From Apus apus (lineage: Eukaryota > Chordata > Aves > Apodiformes > Apodidae), in the NCBI RefSeq assembly GCF_020740795.1, contig NC_067304.1, positions 3,586,056-3,650,055 on the forward strand: a DNA stretch of 64,000 bases, written 5' to 3'. The stretch's first letter is position 1, and the number at the start of each line of letters is the position of its first letter. Below the pieces are notes generated by a model that saw only the letters and a program-made list of their open reading frames with translations, was not told where the DNA came from and did no database searches. Positions 43,201 to 53,129 of the stretch are shown in pieces. The position numbers were made by a program, and so were the translations under genes.

Positions 43201-46200
43201 ACCCCACAGCTGCCGGGATCAACCATGCCTCCCACCCTTAGCATGGGCACCCACCCTGGCATGCTGGCAGGGGGCCAGGGTGGATGCTGCTCCTCCATGG
43301 GGAATTCACACCTGTCAAAGCAGTCAGGGCTGGGCAGCCGTGGATTCTGCAGGGAAGGAGGTGGGTTCAGACACAGAGCAGGACAGGGAATGCTGCCACT
43401 GCAGTGTGGAAGCACGTCCCCGTGCACTGCTCTTGTCACCACGGTAGTGTCTAGCCCCTGGCATGTTTTAACCTCTCCTTGCCCTTGATCCTGCAGTCAC
43501 TACCACCCCCTCTGACCCACCACCCCCTCACCGGGTGCCAGAACTCTCCAAAGCTGCCCTCAGGTTCTCGGAAGTTTTCTCTGTCATCCCAAGGCGGGGG
43601 TGGAGGAGAGTTGTTGGGTGCCCATGTCTCCTCCTTCTCATGCCCATAGAAGTTGTCAGGGCCAGGGAAAGGTCTGGGGTCCAAAGGAGCAGGCTGCAAT
43701 GGCAAATCATGGCTGGTGAGGACAGTGTCCCACTGCAGGTAGCCACACTGTTGCCAACCCCCCACCAACCCACCTCCCCCTCACCGAGTGCCAGTCCTCA
43801 GGTTCGTGGATGTCTCTTTCATCGTGCCAGGGGGGTGGTGGGGGAAAGTCATGGGGTGCCCATCTCCTGTCCTCCTCTTCATTCTCATAGAAGTTTTCAG
43901 GACCAGGGAAGGGCCTGGGGCCCCAGGGACAGGGCTGCAACAGCAAATCGCCGCCAGCAAGGATGGCAGCTTGCTGGCGTGTTTTGGTTTTGCTGAGGTT
44001 CCCCTTCCCCACCGTGACCCTCAGCTCTGGGGCGACCCCCCAGCTGTGGCCACCCCAGATGTGCAGCTGAAGCCCAGCAGCACTGTCCCCCCTCACTGCT
44101 GGCCCCAGGCCCTGCCCCCTTACCGGGCGCCATCCGCCCCTGCCTCTCCTGTGCTGGTGCTCCCAGGGTGGCTCATGATGGAGGGGTAGCCGTGGTCCAG
44201 CCTGCCATGGACCAGGCTGTGGAGAGGGCACAGGGACATAAAAGCAAGATGAGACTCTCACCTTCTCCCTTGCACCAGCTGGATGCTGAGCTGGGACCCC
44301 CTCCGCCCTCCTCTCCCAGCCAAGGTCCCAGATGATTCCCAATTCTTCCCTGTCCCGTTGCGATGTTCTCCTGGCTCCTGGGCATCCCGAGCAACAGAGC
44401 AGTGGGCACCCAATCCTTGCCCTGCTCCCACTCACGCTGCCAGCTCCAGCTCCAGGGCAGCAGGGGGGCTGGAAAACCACCTACCTCCCTGGGGAAGGTC
44501 CTTCTGCCGCCCCGCGGTGGGAACATGGGCAAACCGAAAGCTTCTCCTGGCGCTGGTGCCGGCGAGGAGGAAATCCGGGGGAAGTCAGCACCCGGCTGCA
44601 AAGGGAAGAGGTGAGGGTGAGCACGTCCCAGGGGACGTCACTGCCGGCTCGGGGACGGCTGCAGACCAGGTGCCACACACCTATTTTCTTCCCTGGCTCT
44701 TTTCCCCCTGAGAGTTTGTTGGAAAACCCAAAACTGCCAAGCTCATCTGGCGCCCAGGATAGACGAGAGAGGGTGGGTGAAGAGCTGGTGGTCTGTGTTC
44801 TCACAGCACTCAGGAAGAGCGTGGGGTGCAGTGGAGGATGCTCACCCCATCCTCACGCTTAGCACAGCAGATCACCTTCTTGCAGAAGGTGCCAAGGAAA
44901 TCTTTTGTCAATTGGTGGGGTCAGCAGAAAGGACAAAGACACCAACAAAAAAATAGGCTTATTTCACTGTCTAGTTCAAGGTAATATGAAAACGAGGCAA
45001 TGTGTTCAGTCAAAAAGATAAGGCTGTTATCCTCTAGTTTTAAAGCAGCAAAGAGAATAAGCAGGGTAATGCACTAATCATCACTATGTAAAGTTAACCA
45101 TACATCACTTATTTCCCTAATAATCATCGAATCATGGAATGGTTTGGATTGGAAGGAATCACAAAGATCACCCAGTCCCAACCTCCCTGCATGGGCAGGG
45201 ACACCAGCCCAGGTTGCTCCAAGCCCCATCCAACCTGCCCTTCAACACTGCCAGGGATGGGGCAGCCACAGCTTCCCTGGGCAACCTGGGCCAGGGTCTC
45301 GCACTGAAGAATTTCTCCCTAATGTCCAACCCAAATCTCTCCTCTCCCCACTCAAAAATATCACCCCTTGTCCCACCATTACGCACCCTGGTAAAAAGCC
45401 CCTCCCCAGCTTTCCTGGAGCCCCTTCAGGCACTGGAAGGTGCTCTAAGGTCTCCCTGGAGCCTCCTCTTCTCCAGGCTGAACACCCCAGCTCTCCCAGC
45501 CTGCCTGCAGAGCAGAGCTGCTCCTGATACCACAGAGATGACACTTCACAGGCAGTGAGTTCTTGCAACATGCAGAGGTAAGATGTTGAAATAACACAGA
45601 GCTAACCAGTAGAAATAACTGTGTGCCTAACTCAGTTCCATATGAGCTTTCTTCTTGGCAGGGTATCATAACCTTAGATATATCTACTAATTGATCAAGA
45701 AACAATAGTGGACCCATGGCTAAGATTAATTAAACCAAGGAAGCACATCCTCCTAGACCAGTGCACCACGTGTTTGGTTGGAGGCCAAGGGCTTAAACGT
45801 GTCCTGAGTTGAACCAGTGCCATACAAGGGTAATTCAGGGGAGGGGGATCATCCTCAGATGACCACCCGAGACCACTGACCCAGCCAACAGAGCCTGCGC
45901 CGTGTGGGGAGGAGACAATGGTCACGATCTCTCTGAATTCATTGTGATTGTTCTTAGGAATGTAATGCATAGGGTGAGTTAGGAAGATAAAATGTTGTAT
46001 CTCTGCTGAATCAGCTTGCATGCTTGGTGGAGTGATCCCTCCTGCACCCAGCACTGCAACAACAGTATGTCTCTCTTCTAGACTTCAAAACCAAGTCTTG
46101 GAGGGTTCTTTCAGCAGATGAATTTTACAGTAACACCCTCCAGCCCTTGGATCATCTCTGTGGCCTCCTCTGGACTCACTCTAACAGCTCCACGTCCTTC

Positions 46201-48878
46201 CTGTGCTGAGGGCTCCAGAATCAGACACAGTTTTGCAGGCGGGGTCTCAAGAAAGCCAAGTAGAGGGAGAGAAACCCCTCCCTTGACCTGCTGGCCACAC
46301 TGCTTTTGATGCAGCCCAGGGTGTGGTTGGTTTCTGGGCTGCAAGCACACACACTGCCTGCTCATGTTACCATGTCACCTTACCAATCATCCAGACCCAC
46401 AGTTCCTGAGGAGCCCTGGTTGCACCGAGGGTTTGGAGCACCTCTCCCAGCAGCTGGGAAGTCCTACCCACTGCGTCCACTTGTAGGTGAGGTCTCCAAA
46501 GTAGCTGCAAAAGGGTCCAGCTTTTATACAGTGGAATAAACTTGCAAAACTCCAAGTGCAGAAACATCTGGTGGCACCCTCCCTGTTGGGTTCTGCCCAG
46601 AGCCTGGCCAGGGCTGGAGGAGGAACACAGGAAGTATCTCTATTTTGCCTTTGACCACCCATTTCTCAACCAGGCCAAACGTCTGGTTTCACTGCCTTGC
46701 AACATCCCTCTAAGAAAGGATCCTTCTGCTGGTTCCTGGTGCACAATTAAGCAAGCCTCCTTTATTGCAGCACTGGAGATATCTCCACCAAAAGTGGTCT
46801 GACTTCATGCACAGGACCAACAGCATTTATACATTTTCAAGCTAAAAAAACCCAGGCAACTGTTTCCACCTTCCTTGCTTAATCAGTACCTTGGTCGGGG
46901 ACCCTCCTCACCAATAGTACATTATTTAGGGACCCTTCTTATCTGTCCCTATCCATACATCCAGTCCCTACACATACAGATGGTTCCTGTTTTCCTTTAT
47001 AAAGGTTATATAGTTCACATGGAATAGCTCATGTACATCCTGTTACCTGTTGGGAAGGAGATTTCTCTCCTATCAGATTGACAGAAATATATATATATAT
47101 ATTCATACTAACATAGATAAATAATACACTGCATATGTGATCAGCACTATGCATATTAGATATATTGTTGGGTTATGAGGTTCATCTAGAGGCCAACTTT
47201 GGTTCAGAGCCTGTTGTTCAGGCCTCACTCCTTCACTGTGAGAGACACAGGGTGGGTGATGTGCAAAGCTTGGCAGTTTCGCATGGGTGTTTTTCTGTTA
47301 GTACTTCCCTTTTCCAACCGCAGTATCGGGGTGTTACAAGACTTTTAGTTTATTGATAGTTTAATACACATTATCTGTTTCTAACAATCTCATGGCACTG
47401 AGGAAGAGTGTGGAATGCAGTGAAGGCTGCTTATCCATTCTCACACTTACCACAGCAGTTACCTGCTTCTTGCAGGGGGTACCAAGGAATTAATAAACGT
47501 TTTGTGCCCCTGCTAACGACTGACCACAAGGAACAAGGGCTTGACCACCCAGTCCGACCCTCACACTTAGCTCAGCAGCAGTAAACAAGGTATAAATATC
47601 ATCCCTATTTGAGTCCTAATTTGTGGGAGGAGAATTCAACACCAAGTCCTTGGGACGGATCAGCCACTTTGTCCTGCAAATCTCCCCGGGAGATGGTGAC
47701 TGTGATTACAATTGTGTTTCAGAGCTCTAGAGCCACTCACCCTGCAGCTCAGTGCATTTGTCACCCGGCAACCCTGAAGACTCTCTAGATGTTGCAAGTG
47801 CAACAACCCGGGCTGTTCGTGCACCCGGCTGGGAACGCAACCAGCCCCGCAGCAGCAGCCTGGCCGTGCAGCTGCAGCGGGACCTACAGCCACGGCAACC
47901 ACTGGAATATCTGTGAAGAGGTAAATCCAGCCACCCCCACCAGCCCCTCGGATCCCAGAGGACCGCCTAGAACACCAGAGGATTCATCCCTCACCCAACT
48001 GATGTCACTGCGAGCAGCAGGTCGCCCTGAGCCACACGGCACCCACCGGGGAGGACCCGCGGGAGATGGGCGAGCTGGGAGCCACACGGACCCTGTCCCC
48101 GTCCCAGGAGGGCACACGGGGGGCTGGCAATGCCGGGGCTGCTCCCTGGGCACCCCCACATCCCCCCCCGCAGCGGCTCCTCTTGTTCCCGGCCACGTTT
48201 GAATTGAGCAAAATCCCCCCCAGGTCACAGCACCCAGAGACACCACCCGCTATTGTCCCACAGGATCCCGGCCAAGGCATTTTCTCTCTCTCCCTCTAAC
48301 ACCAGAGCAAGGACGAGCCACCCACGGGGTGTCCCCGGCCAGCCCGGCACGGCTCCCGCCCGTGTCCGTGTCCCTGTCCTCCCACGGGACACCTGGCACG
48401 GCTCGGGCCCTCCGTGGGGAACTCAGCCCCTCTGGATGCAAAGGGCCATTCCCCAGGCTCCCCGAGATGGCTTTTGTGGCTCACCCGGTGGCTGCGTGGG
48501 TCAGACATCAAGGTTTATGGCAAAAGGAGCCCAGGGAGCAGGGGATGTTGTGACCCAAAAGCAGCTGCCCCCAGCCCGGCAGGAGTTCAGGGCAGCACAA
48601 GCACCACCCTTTGTCTCAGGTCAGCAGGGACCACCCAGGGCAGCACCGAGATGAAAAGAAAAGACCGCTTTTGTCCCCAAAATGAGTTTGTTGTTGTTTT
48701 GTTCTTTTTTTTTTACCTGGTAGATCAGTCCTAGGTGGGCCCGGAAAGCAGCTTGTCCGTCCAGAGAGACCAAGTACCAAGGAATCCAGCAGGATGGGGA
48801 CTCCTGAACCCCAGCCCAGCTGATGACAGCCCCTGGGGCCGGGGGCAGCGAGATCTGGATCTCGTTCACTCCCTGCAT
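40250..48878 (-). CDS. Periphilin-1-like protein (uncharacterised paralogue)
   Basis: 597 aa, fourteen coding exons joined by GT-AG sites in consistent phase: 48717-48878, 44485-44595, 44124-44216, 43785-43934, 43532-43693, 43312-43346, 42917-43056, 42658-42809, 42415-42546, 42041-42151, 41760-41882, 41389-41520, 40744-40851, 40250-40432. Residues about 523-594 align with the C-terminal helical domain of periphilin-1: LRSAAVLARKEEIEL against TRSKAIASKTKEIEQ, then MLLAKEPSMEAALGLALRAN against MLIEKDPSLEKSIQFALRQN, and ELEDFINSYD against ELKHFIAEYD. In periphilin this domain contacts TASOR in the HUSH silencing complex. The rest is low-complexity: Pro/Arg/Gly-rich, RGRGG, SAPPRSPPRSRRSQ. Exons 4 and 5 are a duplicated pair (RPFPGPENFYENEEEDRRWA and RPFPGPDNFYGHEKEETWA). 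The first exon has a splice acceptor 4 bp before the ATG, so a 5' noncoding exon exists. Function in HUSH is inference. Confidence 0.8.
44800..44905. repeat. Diverged duplicate segment, copy 1
   Basis: TCTCACAGCACTCAGGAAGAGCGTGG onward matches 47389-47492 at roughly 80 percent by eye over 100 bp (shared AGGAAGAG, GCAGTG, CACAGCAG, TTCTTGCAG, GTACCAAGG/GTGCCAAGG). Lies in the first intron of the periphilin-like gene. Confidence 0.6.
45121..46375 (-). mobile_element. CR1 LINE fragment split by a later LTR
   Basis: A minus-oriented CR1 runs 45121-45524 (AATCATGGAATGGTTTGGAT through GCAGAGCTGCTCC) and resumes at 46142 (AGCCCTTGGATCATCTCTGT) to about 46375. The join is exactly continuous with the uninterrupted copy at 26.57 kb, which reads GCTGCTCCAGCCCTTGG. 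The insert is the LTR listed next. Confidence 0.87.
45525..46135. mobile_element. Solo LTR of an endogenous retrovirus inside CR1
   Basis: 611 bp bounded by TGATAC and GTAACA, near-perfect short inverted ends. The flanks, TGCTCC and CCCTCC, look like a diverged 6-bp target duplication, which would suit a class II (beta-like) element. No internal retroviral region is present, so it is a fossil solo LTR. It is younger than the CR1 it interrupts. Confidence 0.65.
46584..47386 (-). mobile_element. Probable retroviral LTR, minus orientation
   Basis: About 803 bp that on the minus strand starts TGTTAG and ends CCAACA. A TATAAATG box (46824-46831) is followed 58 bp later by AATAAA (46761-46766), the order expected for U3-R-U5. 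No clear target duplication or internal coding region was seen. It is a fossil LTR; family not determined. Confidence 0.55.
47389..47492. repeat. Diverged duplicate segment, copy 2
   Basis: Partner of 44800-44905, directly abutting the outer end of the LTR at 46584-47386. A third short piece (CCTCACACTTAGCTCAGCAG) occurs near 47551-47570. Confidence 0.58.
47580..48716. other. Remaining first intron of the periphilin-like gene
   Basis: No exon is supported. The part at 47,900-48,480 is GC-rich with open frames on both strands but lacks convincing splice sites or family matches; an unrecognised exon or alternative promoter there cannot be excluded. Confidence 0.4.
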
Positions 48879-49079
48879 TTTGCTGAACGGAAACTGAGTG
48901 AGTGATCGCTGGAAGCAGCCAGGTGCTAATTCCCTCGCTCCCAGGGAGCTCCCGTGGAGCCCTCCTGAGCACCTGATTTCCCTTCCTGGAAAGCCAAGCT
49001 CCAATACCCTCCAGGAGCTTTTCTTCCTGTCTGCAGAGCATCTCCTTACACTGATCCCAGCGGCTGGGAAGTACCCTCA

Positions 49080-49890
49080 AGGGGAGTCCCTGCACCCCCA
49101 GGACACAGACCATCCGTGCAAGGGGGAACCCTGCACCCCCATGGAACAAAGCAAGAGGGGACTCTCCACTGATTAAGGGTTAGACTTTGCCCACACAGAT
49201 AAACCAGGAACGAAGTAGTTAATCTTTATAGGGGCCCTTTTTTTTTTGCAGAGACAGGAGGCTCTAGGGATTGAATAAAGGCTCCACTTTAGGATGCGTG
49301 TCATGTCTTCCTGATAAGCGCATACCTTAGATAAGGGAAGTAATGAATAAGAGTCTTCTCCAAAAATCCAGCTACAACCGGTTTTCCGGCTGTCACCTCA
49401 GCCAAATTGCCTTGGGTCAAGCACACTGTGAGGAAAACCTCGAGCCTTCATCGAGAAGACCCCTGCCCACCACCACCAGGAGGGCGTGTGGGACGGGGAG
49501 GGCCAAGTATTACAAGGAGGTCCGGGAAATGTGCAGCATAACCCTGCCCAGTCCTCAGGCATAAATGAATATTGATGTCTTTGTTGTATAAATACAGGAA
49601 GGGAGCAATGAAGAATATCTGCTTTAGAGCCTCACAGGGCTAGAGAGTTTTCTTCCTCAGGTCACCACCCCCAGGACACAGATTATCCATGCAAGGGGGG
49701 AAACCTGAACCCCCAGGACACAGACCATCCGTGCAAGGGGGGAACCTGCACCCCTAGGACACAGATCATCCATGCAAGGGGGGAACCTGCACCCCCAGGA
49801 CACAGACCATCCACACAAGGAGGAGTCCCTGCACCCCAGGGGGTCCAATGGGGGTCCCTGCACCTCCACAACCCAGAGCATTCATGCAAG
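49080..49890. repeat. 41-42-bp minisatellite, split by an LTR
   Basis: Units of the form CCCCCAGGACACAGACCATC followed by CGTGCAAGGGGGGAACCTGC and A. About one and a half units lie at 49080-49145 and five at 49669-49890. The gap is filled by the 495-bp LTR at 49170-49664. The array was present before the insertion. Confidence 0.85.
49170..49664 (+). mobile_element. Solo LTR of an endogenous retrovirus
   Basis: 495 bp from TGATTAAGGG to CTCAGGTCA with perfect 4-bp target duplications (CCAC at 49166-49169 and 49665-49668). A TATAAATA box lies at 49587-49594. The 4-bp duplication is typical of gammaretrovirus-like (class I) elements. No internal region is present, so it is a fossil solo LTR in the minisatellite. 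Confidence 0.75.
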
Positions 49891-50559
49891 GGGGCATCTC
49901 ATAACCTGGAGGGGTTTATGTCTTGGTAAAGCTTCAGGCTGCCAAGGTTGGGTTAATTTCCAACTGCTTTACACGGGCACACATTCAATACCAAATGTCC
50001 ACACAACAGCATTTGAAAGTAGGAGATAAAAGTACCCACTGACCTCTAGTAGGCAGAGAATTAAACCAGTATATTGGTTACTAATATATGAACATTTGTG
50101 AATCATCTAAATATTAAGTAGTAGTTGTTATGTTAGACCTGACTTTTCTAACACTATTTAGATAATCCTGGATAATATATAAAAACTGGGTAGTAAGAAT
50201 AACAGACACTTGCAATTACAATTAAGGCACCTGGCAGTGTCATGCAATTAAACATCCCTGGCCAGGAGAACGTCACCACTGGTGAGACCATCAACTGGCT
50301 CTGTTCTAAAATCAGCTTTTATAGAGGTTGTTTTACCCCACAATTATTTGCAGCTGTGATCTGAAATCAAGCCACAAATCAGCTGTTTTTTTACTAAAAG
50401 CACTAGGCACCCTCTTAAAACACTCACAGGTTTTGTGTCCACGCTGCTGGTGTTTTTTCATGGTTGCAGGCTGGTGTGCATCCTGCTGCTGCAGAGCACC
50501 TGGTCCAGAGCCACCAAGAGGGGGAAAGGAGTGGGTTGGTCACCATGATGTCAGTTATT

Positions 50560-51225
50560 AATTGAAATAAGTAAAAATGTGGGGAAAAATCCCGAATTTT
50601 TGGAGGCAAAAAAACACCTAAAAGTGAACGTAAGGAACATGCAGAATAAAACCAGGGCCTAGACTTATGAAGCAGTAAGAATTAGACAAAACCAGGTTCC
50701 AATTAGAGGAAAACATGGCTCAAATAGTCAACAGCCTGGCCTTGAGACAGGCCTGCAAGATGCCAGCAAAACAGATGCAAGGGATGGAAAGGAGCACTGC
50801 CCACAGCTTCTCATGGTTACAGCCTTGAGCACTGGGTGGGGGGAGCACTGATGTAATTGAAATCACCGTATTAGCATATTAATGACCTGGTAACACTAAA
50901 ATTCACACCCACAGGCTAGAGGGACCCTCTGCTAACAACGAGCCCCCCACCCTTTGAGCAGGCAGGGTGACATTTTTGAGCATTCCTTGAAATGGAACCG
51001 AGGGATTAGTGACCAACCGTGTGCAAATGACAGAATAATGGTAGAGATCAAGTTCTTTCTCACGTTTTTGGGTATACAAGTAGCGCTTGCATTTCAGAAG
51101 GCTGAGCTTGCTCTGTGGAACATCCCCCTGCTCCCTTTTCTGCACAGAACTGGATATGAAAGAAAATGTCTCATACCTGTGGATTGGCTACTTGTATGCT
51201 GGGTAACAGACCTCATGTTGGGGAC
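50560..51225. mobile_element. Possible further LTR-derived sequence
   Basis: AT-rich sequence with LTR-like composition (GCAGAATAAAACC, GGGTATACAAGTAG) unlike the GC-rich flanks. Termini and target duplications could not be fixed. A similar AT-rich block with TATATAAAA lies at 50,040-50,290. Low-confidence call. Confidence 0.28.
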
Positions 51226-51497
51226 AACAACAGGGCACCTGGCCTCCCCACAGCAGAACCACAGCTACAAGCCCCCATCCAGCCCCCCCAGCACCAGCCC
51301 CCATCCAGCCCCAGCATCATCTGGACCAGCCCATGGTCCTCAGGATGCTCCCAGTCTGTGCTGGGGGACCTGGGGGAGCAGGAGCCATGCCAGGGATGAG
51401 GAAGGGAAGGGGAAAGGGAAGAGAGGAAGGTCCAGAGAGCGTGGTGGTCCCGGCAGGGCAGGGCTCAGCAGGAAGGGACGTTGCCATTGCACCCACC

Positions 51498-51720
51498 TCT
51501 GCCGGCGCTGGGAAGCCGAAGAGCAGCGCGCCCAGCGCTCCGCTCGCCGCGGGGCTGCCCCGCTCCCTGGGCACGGCTGGAGGGTTCCCTGAGCCCGCGG
51601 GCAACCCAACGCATCCCCTCCCAGGGCCGCCAGGCACCTCTGCCAGGCACCTCCAGCCTCTCCTCCTCCCGATTTCCCTGCATTCCGGCGGGGAACGGCA
51701 CTCCCGGCTCCTTAGCACCA
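51498..51720 (-). promoter_or_regulatory. Candidate promoter/noncoding exon 1 of periphilin-like gene
   Basis: GC-rich patch with a donor on the minus strand (CCGGCAGAG then gtgggtgcaa) ending at about 51498. It is the best-placed source for the noncoding exon that must splice to the acceptor at 48882. Inference only. Confidence 0.38.
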
Positions 51721-51759
51721 GGCAGATGTGCTAGCACAAGGCACAGACACCTCGCCCGG

Positions 51760-53120
51760 CCCCCGCGGTGAGATCCATCGTTTTCCTGATGCTTAATGAG
51801 CATCTGCTCCGTGTCCGGGGCTGAGAGCAGCGGGGGGGATGCGGGGGAGGGTTGCCTGGGACCTGGGAACGACTTGATAACAAGCTGGTCCCAACCGATC
51901 TGCCCAGGAACACCAAGTCCTGGAGGAGTGTGAGTCTGTGACCTCGCAGGAAGGCAGGAGATAAGGGAGAAGAGGGAGGCTGGGTGGGGGTGAGTTGCTG
52001 GTGCCAAGTGTGAACAAAGGAGGAGATCAAAGGGAAAGCCCGAGGTCTGTAACCCAGTAAAATTCTTCAAAGACAAGAAACGAGCAGGGACAGGGCAGCC
52101 CAGGGCTGGGGGGGCTGGTGGCTTCTCACTGCTGCTCTCACCGGGCAGATAACACACCAGCTTTCCAGCTGGTTGGTTAATTATAGTCTCTAACAGCTAT
52201 AAATCTAACTAACTGGGTGGATCGATGAGCTCTTTGGGAATGGAACACAGCAGCAGGGGCAAACGTGTCTGCAGCCTAAAGGGCCATTGTCACAGAAAGT
52301 CCCTCTTGAGAGCCAAGTGGCTGGTGCACCTCACCTGGGTGTCCCCAGAGAGGAGGAGAAGGGGCTCTCAGGGAGCAGGGAAACAGGAGTAAATAGAAAA
52401 GCTACCCTAAATGCCAGACATTCTGTGTTAGGGCTGCACTGATGACAAAAATCTTGATATGAAGCTGTAATTAACCATGTCAGGTTCAGGGCACTGCAGC
52501 CAAAGCCTCTGCTCAGGCTGGGTAACTCCAGCAGCTTCTTTTTCCAGGCACAAGAGCTCGGGAGCAGGAGGCACAAGGTCTGGGTGCACCCATGTTCTCC
52601 CAGCTCACCCTGTCCCACCAACCAACACGGTCACCCCAGCTGCTCCGTGCTGGATTGTTTGATGTGGAACCACGTGTGGGCCAAGTAATAATAGATCATC
52701 TGCTGTCAGAGTGTGGGCACTGAGGCAGGAACAGCCACAAGTAGAGAGAGATTAGCATCAGGGTGCCCAGAAAAGGTGCCCAGTGCTGGAGCAGGGCGCC
52801 CCTGGAGCAGGCAGGTGTGCAAGGCTTCCTGGTGCTAACAAAGGGAGTTTTGCTGCTGGGAACTCAACTCCCGATGGAAACAGGCACCTCCTGGGGAAGG
52901 TGGTGATGCCTGGGGTGCCAAAGGGTTTGTTGTGGTGGGTTTTTTTTTCCCCCAAATCTGCAAAGGCTGAGGGAGGGGGTTGCTGGGAATGGGCGAGGGA
53001 AAGGGCAGGGGGAGAACAGGGAGATCCAAGAACCAGAGCAAAAGAGCAGGAAAGAATCAATGAAAAAGGGAGAATTTGAGAACAAGGAAAAGAATCAGGA
53101 GCAGAGGAGACAGAAGAGAC
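51760..53120. other. Intergenic stretch before TOMM6 promoter
   Basis: I see no gene. The sequence is ordinary and unique, with a T-run and purine-rich patch near 52,940-53,110. Confidence 0.45.
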
Positions 53121-53129
53121 GTTTTCCAA

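Noticed and set aside
47789-48202. 137-codon plus-strand frame and overlapping minus frames in a GC-rich patch
   Set aside because: No domain and no usable splice pair; could hide an exon of the periphilin-like gene, but nothing in the sequence shows it.
49657-49889. Minus-strand frames with repeating CVLGVQ-type motifs
   Set aside because: They are translation of the 41-42-bp minisatellite.
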